64,000 nucleotides of DNA from Nakamurella antarctica. GTDB lineage: Bacteria > Actinomycetota > Actinomycetes > Mycobacteriales > Nakamurellaceae. Under the pieces are notes generated by a model that did not search any database, had not been told where the DNA came from, and saw nothing but the letters and a program-made list of their open reading frames with translations. The DNA lies in contig NZ_CP034170.1 in assembly GCF_003860405.1 (NCBI RefSeq), positions 496,001 to 560,000 of the forward strand. Reading direction: 5' to 3'. Of this stretch, positions 26,496 to 36,122 are shown one piece after another (the stretch's first letter is position 1; every line of letters starts with the position of its first letter). The position numbers were made by a program, and so were the translations under genes.

Positions 26496-26653
26496 GTCGA
26501 AGTCTGGGCGGATTTACTCGCCGGTAGATGTATGGCTTACAGTGTGCCCAACAGCGCGCAACGATGAGGTGGCGCGCTGCCACTATGTGTCGACCAGCGC
26601 CGGTCAGGCTCCTTGAGGGCAGCGGCGGACTTCAAGGCCGGATCAGGAGCCGC

Positions 26654-28945
26654 ATGAGAACCCAGCTCGCAGCAGCAGCAACCAGCGACATCACCATTGA
26701 CGGCAGCGACAAAGCGATCGTCATCGCCGTCGCCGTAGTCGCACTTATTGCCCTAGCGATAGCCTTCGCACTCCGAGCTGGAGTGCTAGCGGCCGACAAA
26801 GGCACAGCCAAGATGCAAGAGATCTCGGAGGCAGTCCAAGAGGGCGCTGCTGCCTATCTTGCCCGCATGTTCAAGACGCTCAGCGTCTTCGTCGTGGTGG
26901 TCTTTGGACTACTTTTCCTACTGCCAGGCGAGGCCTCGGAGCGCATCGGCCGGTCCGTCTTCTTCCTCGTAGGTGCGTTGTTCTCGGCGAGCATCGGCTA
27001 CCTCGGTATGTGGCTCGCGACCCGGGCCAACGTTCGCGTGGCGGCCGCAGCGAACACCACCGGACGCGAAGAGGCGATGAAGATCGCCTTCCGCACCGGC
27101 GGGACCGTCGGCCTAGCAACCACTGGCCTCGGCCTTCTCGGCGCGGCCGTCGTTGTACTGGGCTACGGAAGTAGCGCCCCGAAGATCCTCGAAGGCTTCG
27201 GCTTCGGCGCCGCCATGCTCGCCATGTTCATGCGAGTTGGCGGTGGGATTTTTACCAAGGCCGCTGACGTCGGAGCGGACCTGGTCGGCAAGGTCGAACA
27301 GGGCATTCCCGAGGACGACCCCCGGAATGCTGCGACCATCGCCGACAACGTCGGTGACAATGTGGGCGACTGCGCGGGTATGGCCGCGGACCTTTTCGAG
27401 TCCTACGCCGTTACCCTCGTCGCCTCGCTGATCCTTGGTAGCGCCGCTTTCGGCACCAAAGGCCTAATCTTCCCGCTGATCGTTCCCGCTATCGGTGTGC
27501 TGACTGCCATCATCGGCGTCTACATCACGAAGGCGCGCGCCGGCGAACCCGGACTCAAGGCGATCAACCGGTCGTTCTACATTTCCGCTGTGATCTCCGC
27601 TGTGCTGTGTGGGGTGGCGTCATTCGTCTACCTGCCGACAACGTTTGCTGGTCTGGGGTTGTCGCCCGAGAAGCTCCAAGAGCTTGGCGTTTCAGACGCT
27701 GCCAACCCGGCACTTATCGCCATCGTCGCCGTCGTCATCGGTATCGTCCTGGCAGCCGTGATCTTGTGGCTGACCGGGTACTTCACCGATACGAACTTCA
27801 AGCCCACCAAGGACATTGGGGAAGCATCCTCCACCGGACCGGCCACCGTTATCCTCGCCGGTATCTCCCTCGGCATGGAGTCCGCCGTCTACACCGCCAT
27901 GGTGATCGGCGCCGCCGTCTACGGAGCATTTTTGCTCTCCGGTTCGCTGATCGTAGGTCTGTTCGCTATCGCGCTGGCTGGTTGCGGCTTGCTGACGACA
28001 GTCGGCGTGATCGTTGCGATGGATACCTTCGGTCCAGTGTCCGACAACGCCCAAGGCGTCGCCGAGATGTCCGGCGAAGTGTCCGAAGAGGGCGCACTGA
28101 TTCTCACCGAGCTCGATGCGGTGGGTAACACCACCAAGGCCATTACCAAGGGAATCGCTATCGCCACAGCTGTTCTGGCCGCTACTGCTCTCTTCGGTTC
28201 GTACTCGGATGCGATCAGGAACGCGCTAGCCGAGGCCGGTGACGTAGCCGGTGACGCAACTGGATTCGTCGTGGCGGTGGTGTCACCGAACGTCCTTGTG
28301 GGCGCTCTGCTCGGCGCGGCCGTCGTGTTCATGTTCGCGGGCCTTGCCATCAATGCGGTGTCGCGCGCCGCAGGCGCCGTGGTGTTCGAGGTCCGTCGCC
28401 AGTTCCGCGAGATTCCGGGCATTATGGAAGGCACGACCAAGCCCGAATACGGCAAAGTTGTTGACATCGTGACCCGAGACTCGTTGCGCGAGTTGACAAC
28501 CCCGGGCTTGTTGGCCGTGTTGGCGCCAATCACCGTCGGCTTCGGTTTGGGAGTTGGCCCGCTCGCCGGCTTCCTCGCGGGCACCATCGTCACCGGTACC
28601 TTGATGGCGGTCTTCCTGTCCAACTCCGGTGGTGCGTGGGACAACGCCAAGAAGCTGGTAGAGGACGGCAACCACGGCGGCAAGGGCTCTTCGGCGCACG
28701 AGGCGACCATCATTGGTGACACCGTCGGTGACCCGTTCAAGGACACTGCTGGCCCCGCGATGAACCCCCTGATCAAGGTGATGAACCTAGTCTCGCTGCT
28801 CATCGCTCCTGCAGTGGTCGCCCTCTCCGTGGGTGATAGCGCCAACACCTTCCTTCGCATTCTGGTGGCGTTGCTTGCCTTCGCTGTCATCGTCGTTGCC
28901 GTGGTGATCTCGAAGAAGCGAGCCTCGGTACTGCACAACGTCTGA
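26654..28945 (+). CDS. hppA: Membrane-bound proton-pumping pyrophosphatase, K+-independent type
   Basis: 763 residues from the ATG at 26654, preceded by CAGGAG; the frame is open further upstream but lacks family character. About 16 membrane helices. The pyrophosphate site motifs are seen: GGGIFTKAADVGADLVGKVE, DDPRNAATIADNVGDNVGD and, late, GDTVGDPFKDTAGPAMNPLI. The motif GNTTKAITKG has Lys where K+-dependent enzymes have Ala, so K+ is probably not required. It couples PPi hydrolysis to H+ export, recycling PPi from biosynthesis. In Streptomyces an hppA gene also lies in this neighbourhood. Confidence 0.95.
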   Translation: MRTQLAAAATSDITIDGSDKAIVIAVAVVALIALAIAFALRAGVLAADKGTAKMQEISEAVQEGAAAYLARMFKTLSVFVVVVFGLLFLLPGEASERIGRSVFFLVGALFSASIGYLGMWLATRANVRVAAAANTTGREEAMKIAFRTGGTVGLATTGLGLLGAAVVVLGYGSSAPKILEGFGFGAAMLAMFMRVGGGIFTKAADVGADLVGKVEQGIPEDDPRNAATIADNVGDNVGDCAGMAADLFESYAVTLVASLILGSAAFGTKGLIFPLIVPAIGVLTAIIGVYITKARAGEPGLKAINRSFYISAVISAVLCGVASFVYLPTTFAGLGLSPEKLQELGVSDAANPALIAIVAVVIGIVLAAVILWLTGYFTDTNFKPTKDIGEASSTGPATVILAGISLGMESAVYTAMVIGAAVYGAFLLSGSLIVGLFAIALAGCGLLTTVGVIVAMDTFGPVSDNAQGVAEMSGEVSEEGALILTELDAVGNTTKAITKGIAIATAVLAATALFGSYSDAIRNALAEAGDVAGDATGFVVAVVSPNVLVGALLGAAVVFMFAGLAINAVSRAAGAVVFEVRRQFREIPGIMEGTTKPEYGKVVDIVTRDSLRELTTPGLLAVLAPITVGFGLGVGPLAGFLAGTIVTGTLMAVFLSNSGGAWDNAKKLVEDGNHGGKGSSAHEATIIGDTVGDPFKDTAGPAMNPLIKVMNLVSLLIAPAVVALSVGDSANTFLRILVALLAFAVIVVAVVISKKRASVLHNV

Positions 28946-28970
28946 CGCGTTACCCACCACCGCACCATAG

Positions 28971-29014
28971 AAACTGCGCCGGTCGACCCAGAAGTGGGCG
29001 ACCGGCGCAGTTTT
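28971..29014. terminator. Bidirectional terminator between hppA and the VIT gene
   Basis: AAACTGCGCCGGTCGACCCA and TGGGCGACCGGCGCAGTTT pair over nearly 20 bp with one bulged base and a GAAG loop. A-runs on the left and TTTT on the right let it serve both converging genes. Confidence 0.85.
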
Positions 29015-29030
29015 CGGTAGGGAGGTGGAG

Positions 29031-29741
29031 CTACATGATGAGGCTGCCTGCAAGTGATCCAAGCCCGTACGTAATCACCATCGCCAGCGCTCCGCCGCCC
29101 ACGTTGCGCAGTAGTGCTGGCGCGAGGGCCGTCCGGCCCAGCACGGAGCTAAACCAGCCGGTGAGCGCCATTGCGACGCCCACGGACACCGCGATCATTG
29201 CGGCATTGGCGCCGAGAAGTACCGCGAGCAAGGGGATCATGGCGCCGGTGACGAAGGAAAGGAAGCTCGCAAACGCGGCATGCCACGGATTTGTCAGCTC
29301 GTCAGGGTCCAACCCGAGCTCGGCCTCGGCGTGTGCGCGGAACGCATCCTTCGCAGTCAGCTCCACCGCCACCCGGCTGGCGAGCTCGGCAGAAAGCCCC
29401 TTGGCTTGGTAGATCTGGGTCAGTTCCTCTAATTCTTGCTCCGGCCATTCGGCCAGCTCGCGTCGTTCTAGCGCGAGCATCGCTTGCTCGCTGGCACGTT
29501 GGGTCGCAACAGACACGTACTCACCTACGCCCATCGACATCGCTCCTGCCAGCAGGCCAACGATGCCAGCGAGCAGCAAGGCCGACCTGTCAGACGTGGC
29601 GCCGGCAAACCCGAGAACCAGCGCGGCGGTGGAAACGATCCCGTCATTGGCGCCGAGGACCGAAGCCCGCAGCCAGTTCAGGCGCGAAGAGGAAAAATTG
29701 TCGTGTGGCTCCACCCCTGTGGCGCTCAGATTAGTGCTCAT
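29031..29741 (-). CDS. VIT1/CCC1-family membrane transporter
   Basis: 236 residues from the ATG at 29741; a longer frame reaches 29945 but its first 68 residues are not VIT-like. Seen: LNWLRASVLGANDGIVSTAA, the family signature, GVGEYVSVATQR, a Glu-rich cytoplasmic metal-binding region (ALERRELAEWPEQELEELTQ), ELTNPWHAAFASFLSF, and three C-terminal helices. VIT proteins move Fe2+ or Mn2+ out of the cytosol, usually by H+ exchange. Metal identity is inference. It converges with hppA on a shared terminator. Confidence 0.88.
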   Translation of the reverse strand: MSTNLSATGVEPHDNFSSSRLNWLRASVLGANDGIVSTAALVLGFAGATSDRSALLLAGIVGLLAGAMSMGVGEYVSVATQRASEQAMLALERRELAEWPEQELEELTQIYQAKGLSAELASRVAVELTAKDAFRAHAEAELGLDPDELTNPWHAAFASFLSFVTGAMIPLLAVLLGANAAMIAVSVGVAMALTGWFSSVLGRTALAPALLRNVGGGALAMVITYGLGSLAGSLIM

Positions 29742-29984
29742 GATGACCACTGTGTCGGAACGTGACCTGCCTGTATAGGAAGGTTTGTCTGCCCTTGGAA
29801 AGGCTGCGGTAACCGAAAGAAGACCAAAAACTCCATTCGGTGCAGCATCGGGAGTTAGGCAGCGCTCAGCAAACTGCAAAAACTTCACCCGTTTGGGGTA
29901 AGGGGCGCTAGGACTGGAGGACTCCACCGAGCTTTCGCAAGCCACCTCGCGGAGATCGGGCCGTCTGGGCGTTAGCGTGAGCGG

Positions 29985-30569
29985 GTGGCTCAGCTCTCCT
30001 TCTACTCAGCCGACGTCAACGAGCCGCAACTTGTCGACCTCGGTGGGATTCTGGCTGCCCACGGGCAGGTGGTCGTGCATGGCTCCAGCGCGCGCCTGTC
30101 CATCCTGGTGGCAGATCGGTGGCGGGCCACCGCCTTGCAAGAAGAATGCACGGTGCGCGGCGTTGCGGCAAAGGTGATCGAGGTGGAAGGACCGGCCCCT
30201 TTTCTCCTACAGACCGAGAAAGAACCGCAGCTCGCGGGGCTGGCGTCGGCCTGGACAAGAGGAGCTGTCAAGAGCGTTCCGGATGGTCTCATCGCAGACC
30301 CAGGGCTGCTGCGATGCTGGGCGATCAGCGCGGGACGCACGTTCTCGCCTGGGTACATCCTGGGGCTTGATCCGCATGCTCCAGATACTCATGACGGCTT
30401 GTCCACGGCATGCGCGAAGGCTGGATTAGCGGGTTCGCTGATTGGGGTTCGCGGCGGCGGCCCCGGTGTCCGCATCGTCGGCCATCGGCGATTGGTGCGT
30501 CTGGTGGAATACCTTGGACAGCCGCCGGAAGGCGCGCGCGACGCAGATTTCCCGGTGGCCGACTATTAG
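29985..30569 (+). CDS. Conserved actinobacterial protein beside topA (Rv3647c-like)
   Basis: 194 residues from a GTG at 29985. It reads like a soluble alpha/beta protein: LVDLGGILAAHGQVVVHGSS, RLSILVADRWRATAL, then CTVRGVAAKVIEVEGPAPFL and a C-terminal GLAGSLIGVRGGGPGVRIVG region with RLVRLVEYLGQPPEG. No catalytic motif stands out. The match to Rv3647c rests on position next to topA and overall character, not on an alignment. The 263 bp between it and topA hold no gene that I can see, apart from a GTGAGCTCAC palindrome near 30686. Confidence 0.65.
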   Translation: MAQLSFYSADVNEPQLVDLGGILAAHGQVVVHGSSARLSILVADRWRATALQEECTVRGVAAKVIEVEGPAPFLLQTEKEPQLAGLASAWTRGAVKSVPDGLIADPGLLRCWAISAGRTFSPGYILGLDPHAPDTHDGLSTACAKAGLAGSLIGVRGGGPGVRIVGHRRLVRLVEYLGQPPEGARDADFPVADY

Positions 30570-30832
30570 CTCGGACAGGGGAGTACGGGCATCGCGCAAC
30601 GCGGCCCCGGACGGGCTGCGACTTGCGCTTACGCCAACTCGTGGCATTCTCACAGCAGATGACACTGAGGTGCTTGGAGTGCAGCGTGAGCTCACTCATA
30701 ACCCTCACAGCATTAAATGAAACAAGTAACACTGACAACATCGTCGGTATCGAGCCCATCGGGGCGCGTGTACCGGTGGCGCCGGGGACGAGATCGGAAT
30801 CCGGTTTATATACAAGGAGAACGTGACCGCGG

Positions 30833-33640
30833 ATGGCCGTACGAAAATCAGCTTCCAGCGCTACCGGTGACGGAGGCGTCCGCTTGGTGATCGTGGAGTC
30901 CCCCACCAAGGTGAAGTCCATCGCCGGATACCTCGGCGACGGTTACATCGTGGAGGCCTCCGTCGGCCATATCCGAGATCTGCCGCGCGGCGCCGCAGAC
31001 GTGCCCGCGAAATACAAGGGCGAGCCGTGGGCGCGACTCGGAGTCAATGTCGATAAGGGTTTCGAAGCCCTGTATGTCGTCAGCCCGGAGAAGAAGGCCC
31101 AGGTAGCCAAGCTCAAGGCATTGCTGGCTGGCGCCACCGAGTTGTACCTCGCGACCGATGAGGACCGCGAGGGCGAGGCGATTGCCTGGCACCTGTTGGA
31201 AACCCTGAACCCCAAAGTCCCGGTCAAGCGGATGGTCTTCAACGAGATCACCCGCAGCGCCATCCAGGAAGCTGCGGCTAATACCCGCGACCTCAACGAA
31301 CATTTGGTGGACGCCCAAGAAACGCGACGCATCCTCGATAGGCTCTACGGCTACGAGGTTTCCCCCGTCCTGTGGAAAAAGGTGATGCCCAAGCTCTCAG
31401 CCGGGCGTGTGCAGTCGGTGGCGACCCGCGTCATCGTGCAGCGTGAACGGGCTCGGATGGCGTTCGTCTCCGGTAGTTATTGGGGCATCGACGCCATGCT
31501 TTCCGGCGAAGATCAGGTGTCCAAGGAGACGGCCACCTTCTCCGCGTCTTTGCAGGCAGTCGATGGTCAGCGACTGGCAACGGGTCGGGATTTCGACGAA
31601 AATACCGGCAACCTGAAGGACGGGTCCAAGACCCTGCTCCTGAACGAGGCCAACGCGCGTGACCTAGCGACCTCGCTGACGGGAAAAACCGCCACGGTGA
31701 TCTCGGTGGAGGAAAAGCCTTACACCAGAAAGCCTTACCCGCCATTTATGACGTCGACCTTGCAGCAGGAAGCCGGTCGCAAGCTCGGGTTCAATTCCGA
31801 ACGCACCATGCGTACCGCGCAGCGTCTGTACGAGTCCGGCTACATCACCTATATGCGAACCGACTCCACCACACTGTCTGTGACGGCGCTGGATGCGGCG
31901 CGTTCGCAGGCCCGCGAGCTGTACGGCAACGAATATGTTCCGCCGGAGCCGCGGCAATACACGCGCAAGGTCAAGAACTCTCAAGAAGCTCACGAGGCGA
32001 TCCGTCCGGCTGGCGAGGTCTTCCAGACCCCCGGTCAGGTCGCTTCCCACGTCGGTTCGGACGAGTTCCGGCTCTACGAGTTGATTTGGCAACGCACTAT
32101 CGCCTCGCAGATGGTGGACGCCCGCGGTTTGACGTTGACGATCCGCGCCGTCGCTGATGCTGCGGGCCGTGAATGCACCTTCGGTGCCTCGGGTCGCACC
32201 ATCACCTTCCCGGGATTTTTGCGCGCCTATGTCGAAACAGTGGACGCCGAAGCTGGCGGCGAAGCAGATGACGCAGAGCGGCGTCTGCCGAATCTCGTTC
32301 AGGGCCAACAGGTCCAGGCCCGTGAGCTCAACCCTGGTGGGCACACGACCTCGCCGCCCGCCCGGTATACCGAGCCGTCGCTGATCAAGGCGATGGAAGA
32401 GATGGGCATCGGACGTCCCTCGACGTACACGTCCATCATCCGCACCATTACCGACCGCGGCTACGTCTGGCGCAAGGGCCAAGCCCTGGTTCCTGCCTGG
32501 GTTGCCTTTGCTGTGATCGGTTTGCTGGAACAGCATTTTGCCCGGCTGGTGGACTACGACTTCACCGCTGCCATGGAGGACGAACTCGACAGCATCGCCG
32601 GCGGAAGGCTGGGCCGGACCGAATGGCTTTCAACCTTCTACTTCGGCGGCGACGCGGGAGCCGAGGGTTCAGTGGCTCGTTCCGGTGGCCTCAAGAAGCT
32701 GGTGGGGGAGAACCTCGAGGAAATCGACGCCCGCGAGGTTAACTCGTTGCCGATCGCGAAATCCCTTGATGGGCGTCAGGTGATGGTCCGCGTCGGCCGT
32801 TACGGTCCCTATCTTGAACGTTCGGGTCTGGTCGAAGGGGAGCTCGAGCGAGCCAATTTGCCTGAGGAGCTCGCGCCCGACGAGGTGACACCCGAATTGA
32901 TCGAGGAGCTCTTTGCCAAGGCCGAAACAGGCGATCGTGAACTGGGTGTCGACCCCGAGGTCAACCGTCCTATTGTTGCCAAGGACGGTCGCTATGGTCC
33001 CTACGTCACCGAAGTACTTCCAGAGGACACTCCGACCAAGGGCAAAAACGCCGTAAAGCCGCGTACGGCATCGCTTTTCAAGTCGATGACGGTGGAGAGC
33101 GTCACCTTGGAAGAGGCGCTGCGCTTGCTCACACTTCCGCGAGTAGTCGGCGTTGATCCTGAAACGAACGCGGAGATCACCGCGCAGAACGGCCGCTATG
33201 GTCCGTATCTGAAGAAGGGAACCGACTCTCGGTCGCTTACCACCGAGGAAGAATTGTTCACTGTCTCGCTCGACGAAGCGCTGGCGATCTACCTGTTGCC
33301 CAAGACTCGTGGTCGCACCGCCGCCACCGCCCCGCCGTTGCGCGAGGTGGGGGAGGATCCGGAAACGAAGAAGCCGATGGTGATTAAGGACGGACGATTC
33401 GGTCCGTATGTCACCGACGGCGAAACCAACGCTTCCCTGCGTAAAGGCGACGAGGTTGACGAGCTGACGATCGAACGTGCTGCAGAACTGTTGGCCGACC
33501 GGCGCGCGAGGGGGCCGGCACCGAAGAAGGCCCCCGCCAAGAAGCCGGCGGCGAAGACGGTCGCAGCAAAGAAGACGGTCGTGAAGAAGACCGTCGTGAA
33601 AAAGCCCGCAGCCAAGAAAGCTCCGGCCAGCAAGGCATGA
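30833..33640 (+). CDS. topA: DNA topoisomerase I
   Basis: 935 residues; ATG at 30833 with AAGGAGA about 13 bp upstream. The type IA enzyme relaxes negative supercoils. Seen: the Toprim domain LVIVESPTKVKSIAGYLG with ATDEDREGEAIAWH (Mg2+-binding acidic triad), SAGRVQSVATR, the catalytic Tyr340 in YMRTDSTTLS, HEAIRP, and RPSTYTSIIRTITDRGYV. After the core come four actinobacterial Topo-C repeats, each with GRYGPYL or GRFGPYV, and a Lys/Ala tail (KKAPAKKPAAK...) that aids processivity on DNA. Zinc fingers of the E. coli type are absent, as is normal in mycobacteria. An essential gene. Confidence 0.97.
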   Translation: MAVRKSASSATGDGGVRLVIVESPTKVKSIAGYLGDGYIVEASVGHIRDLPRGAADVPAKYKGEPWARLGVNVDKGFEALYVVSPEKKAQVAKLKALLAGATELYLATDEDREGEAIAWHLLETLNPKVPVKRMVFNEITRSAIQEAAANTRDLNEHLVDAQETRRILDRLYGYEVSPVLWKKVMPKLSAGRVQSVATRVIVQRERARMAFVSGSYWGIDAMLSGEDQVSKETATFSASLQAVDGQRLATGRDFDENTGNLKDGSKTLLLNEANARDLATSLTGKTATVISVEEKPYTRKPYPPFMTSTLQQEAGRKLGFNSERTMRTAQRLYESGYITYMRTDSTTLSVTALDAARSQARELYGNEYVPPEPRQYTRKVKNSQEAHEAIRPAGEVFQTPGQVASHVGSDEFRLYELIWQRTIASQMVDARGLTLTIRAVADAAGRECTFGASGRTITFPGFLRAYVETVDAEAGGEADDAERRLPNLVQGQQVQARELNPGGHTTSPPARYTEPSLIKAMEEMGIGRPSTYTSIIRTITDRGYVWRKGQALVPAWVAFAVIGLLEQHFARLVDYDFTAAMEDELDSIAGGRLGRTEWLSTFYFGGDAGAEGSVARSGGLKKLVGENLEEIDAREVNSLPIAKSLDGRQVMVRVGRYGPYLERSGLVEGELERANLPEELAPDEVTPELIEELFAKAETGDRELGVDPEVNRPIVAKDGRYGPYVTEVLPEDTPTKGKNAVKPRTASLFKSMTVESVTLEEALRLLTLPRVVGVDPETNAEITAQNGRYGPYLKKGTDSRSLTTEEELFTVSLDEALAIYLLPKTRGRTAATAPPLREVGEDPETKKPMVIKDGRFGPYVTDGETNASLRKGDEVDELTIERAAELLADRRARGPAPKKAPAKKPAAKTVAAKKTVVKKTVVKKPAAKKAPASKA

Positions 33641-33663
33641 GCTTCGAAGTAGGCGGCGCTGGG

Positions 33664-33695
33664 CCACCGGTTCGCGCCGTTTCGCGAGCCGGTGG
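33664..33695 (+). terminator. Terminator of topA
   Basis: CCACCGGTTCGCG and CGCGAGCCGGTGG pair over 13 bp with one G-U around CCGTTT, then TTAGATTTT follows, 24 bp after the topA stop. Confidence 0.72.
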
Positions 33696-33783
33696 TTAGA
33701 TTTTGTCGGCCGGCGGCTAATGGGTGGTGCCACATGGTGCACTGGCCCGCGCGGGAGCCGACCGGCAGGCCTAAGATCGATCC

Positions 33784-34698
33784 ATGAAGCCGAGCCCCCA
33801 CCGCTATTACCTCGATGCGCTTACCGGCGCCGACGGTACTGCGGCGGTGCGTGCGCCGCTCGCGAAGACTCGGGTGTTCCCGGATCCTGCCGCAGTTTCC
33901 TCGCCATCGGGTCTTGTTTCTACATCGGTGGATGCGCAGGCAGCTAAGAGTCACGCTGAAGCCGACTCCGCCTTGGTAGGACCAAGGATGACGGCTTCCG
34001 TGCCCGCACTCCCTCTTGCTACCGCCAGTGCCGAACAGGTCGCGGCTACCTATCTTGCCCAGCACCCTGCTGTCGTTCCGCGTCCAATTCGTCAGGCGGC
34101 TCCGCGGGCCCCCCTGCTGACGTCACAGACTTTTGGGGCAACGCAGATTCCCGTTGTGGCGCAATCGGTTCAGAATCAAGTTCGTCCGCACGCGGCGCCC
34201 ACCCAGGCCTATCAGAATCAGGTTCGACCGCCAGCTTCGCAGGCGCAGGCCTATCAGAATCAGGTTCGACCGCCAGCTTCGCAGGCGCAGGCCTATCAGA
34301 ATCAGGTTCGACCGCCAGCTTCGCAGGCGCAGGCCTATCAGAATCAGGTTCGACCGCCAGCTTCGCAGGCGCAGGCCTATCAGAATCAGGTTCGACCGCC
34401 AGCTTCGCAGGCCCAGGCGTTCCAAAATCGCGTGGAGCGGGCGGCCCAGGTTTTCCAATCTGCTGCGGCACAGCAGACGGGAGCGTTCTATTCGCCGCAG
34501 GCCTCGGCCCCTGCACCGCCCAGTTACGGAAGCCGCGCTCAGTCACGCGCGGCTCGGCCCGCATCACCGGCGCGCACCGGAGCGCGCGGCAAGGGCAGTA
34601 ATTTTGGCTTCTTCCTGCTCTTGATCATTGGCTTTTTGGTCTTTAGCGGCACGGGGCGCGACATAGTGGAAGAAATCCTGAAGCTGGTGAATCGGTAA
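33784..34698 (+). CDS. Unrecognised protein with five 14-residue repeats and a C-terminal membrane tail
   Basis: 304 residues from the ATG at 33784. The N-terminal half is low-complexity Ala/Pro/Ser; residues 142-211 are five exact copies of AYQNQVRPPASQAQ, preceded and followed by diverged copies (VQNQVRPHAAPTQ, AFQNRVERAAQ). The end is basic and Ala/Arg-rich, then NFGFFLLLIIGFLVFSG, one helix, and a short GRDIVEEILKLVNR tail. It is probably a tail-anchored or single-pass cytoplasmic protein with a disordered, Gln/Arg/Pro-rich head. In Streptomyces tmk occupies the place between topA and holB. I do not recognise a family. Confidence 0.72.
   Translation: MKPSPHRYYLDALTGADGTAAVRAPLAKTRVFPDPAAVSSPSGLVSTSVDAQAAKSHAEADSALVGPRMTASVPALPLATASAEQVAATYLAQHPAVVPRPIRQAAPRAPLLTSQTFGATQIPVVAQSVQNQVRPHAAPTQAYQNQVRPPASQAQAYQNQVRPPASQAQAYQNQVRPPASQAQAYQNQVRPPASQAQAYQNQVRPPASQAQAFQNRVERAAQVFQSAAAQQTGAFYSPQASAPAPPSYGSRAQSRAARPASPARTGARGKGSNFGFFLLLIIGFLVFSGTGRDIVEEILKLVNR
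34207..34416 (+). repeat. Five exact or near-exact 42-bp coding repeats
   Basis: Units begin at 34207, 34249, 34291, 34333 and 34375, each coding AYQNQVRPPASQAQ with almost no third-base change (only the last unit ends CAGGCCCAG). That near identity means recent expansion, so copy number probably varies between strains. Confidence 0.94.
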
Positions 34699-34861
34699 CT
34701 CTGCTGCTAACGAGCTCGGGCTCGGGCACGGATTGTCGGGGTCGGGAAGTACGGTGAGCGATGATCAATTCGAGGTTGGCGGACTCCCATAGCGGCAGTT
34801 CATTGCGCGGCGTTTTCGAACAAGTACCGCGGCTTTCTTTCGACTAACAGGGGGTGGGAGC

Positions 34862-36058
34862 GTGAGCACGGTGCTGGCAGGAGCCTTCGCCTCGGTAGTC
34901 GGGCAGGCTGAGGCCGTCGCGACGCTTAGCTTGGCCGTGTCCGCCTCGCATGGTGACGAAGGCGTCCCGAGCTCCGCAATGACGCACGCGTGGTTGATCA
35001 CTGGCCCGCCGGGCTCGGGTCGTTCCGTGGCCGCTAGGGCCTTCGCTGCGGCGTTGGAATGTCCTGACCGTGGGTGTGGGCAATGCGTGCACTGCCGCAC
35101 CGTGCGGTCGGGAACACACGGCGATGTTCGGTCTTTCAATCCTGAGGGTCTCACGATCGGTGTCAAGGAGATGCGTGAGGTGGTGAAGCTGTCGGCTCGA
35201 CGGCCGACCACAGGGCGGTGGCAGATCGTGTTGATTGAGGACGCGGACCGGTTGACGGAGGGAGCGTCAAACGCTCTGCTGAAAGCCGTCGAAGAGCCGT
35301 CGCCGCAGACCGTGTTTTTGTTGTGTGCTCCGTCAACGCATCCTGACGATATTTCGGTGACGATTCGATCCCGCTGCCGTGTCGTGAACCTGGTGACGCC
35401 TAGCGTGGCGGCGATAGCGAACGTCCTTGCGCGACGGGATGGGATCGACGCCGAACAGGCACTGTGGGCAGCCTCCGTTTGTGGTGGCCACATTGGCCGG
35501 GCCCGGAGGCTGGCAACGGACGAGCAGGCGCGGGAGAAGCGGACCGCTGTTTTGCAGATTCCTGCGGAGCTGCGAACAATCGGCGATGTTTATGTGGCCG
35601 CGGCAAAGCTGGTGGACTCTGCCAAGGCCGAAGCAAAATCAGCATCACTGGAGCGAGACGACGCCGAGATGGAAGCGTTGAAGATGGCCCTGGGCGCCGG
35701 TGGTACCGGAAAAGGGGCCGTAGGGGCTGCTCGCGGGACGGCCGGCGTACTCAAGGATCTAGAGCGCAAGCAGAAGTTGCGTGCTACGAGGACACAACGT
35801 GATGTCGTAGATCGCGCATTGATTGATCTGTCGGGTTTTTATCGCGATGTAATCGCGCTTGCCTTCGCCCGCAACGGCCCCGTCACATTGATCAATCCGG
35901 ATATCCGCGCCGATCTGGAGATCGCCGCTGGCCGGATCAAAGCCGAAGGGGCATTGCGCCGATTGGATGCCATCCTTGCCTGCCGGGAATCAATCGAGCG
36001 CAGCGTCAAACTGGAGATCGCCGCTGAGGCATTGATGATGCGGCTGTTGACCGGTTGA
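34862..36058 (+). CDS. holB: DNA polymerase III delta prime subunit
   Basis: 398 residues from a GTG preceded by GGGTGGGAG. Delta prime is the clamp-loader stator. Seen: VVGQAEAVATL, a P-loop region GPPGSGRS, the zinc module CPDRGCGQCVHC (C-x5-C-x2-C-x2-C), VKEMREVVKLSARRPTTGRW, the DEAD-like IEDADRLTEGASNALLKAVE, and the SRC motif in IRSRCRVV that serves as arginine finger. The C-terminal third is the alpha-helical collar. The P-loop Lys of typical loaders is Arg, as usual for non-hydrolysing delta prime. Length fits actinobacterial members. Confidence 0.93.
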   Translation: MSTVLAGAFASVVGQAEAVATLSLAVSASHGDEGVPSSAMTHAWLITGPPGSGRSVAARAFAAALECPDRGCGQCVHCRTVRSGTHGDVRSFNPEGLTIGVKEMREVVKLSARRPTTGRWQIVLIEDADRLTEGASNALLKAVEEPSPQTVFLLCAPSTHPDDISVTIRSRCRVVNLVTPSVAAIANVLARRDGIDAEQALWAASVCGGHIGRARRLATDEQAREKRTAVLQIPAELRTIGDVYVAAAKLVDSAKAEAKSASLERDDAEMEALKMALGAGGTGKGAVGAARGTAGVLKDLERKQKLRATRTQRDVVDRALIDLSGFYRDVIALAFARNGPVTLINPDIRADLEIAAGRIKAEGALRRLDAILACRESIERSVKLEIAAEALMMRLLTG

Positions 36059-36122
36059 CTCTGGGCGGGCCCCGGGATGTCGCGGCTAGGAATCAGGGCG
36101 TGGTAGCGCGTACGGTCTGAGC

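Noticed and set aside
27919-28968. A 349-residue minus-strand frame opposite hppA
   Set aside because: Ser/Thr/Ala-rich shadow of a highly conserved membrane enzyme; no family character.
31664-33742. Two long open frames on the minus strand across topA
   Set aside because: They mirror topA codon bias, have no motifs, and topA is complete with all catalytic motifs.
34207-34416. CRISPR-like array
   Set aside because: The repeats are contiguous with no spacers and are coding. The same holds for the arrays at 12656 and 22946.
34046-34624. Other-frame proteins over the 42-bp repeats
   Set aside because: Translations of the repeat in the wrong frame; the frame at 33784-34698 has a sensible end and membrane tail.
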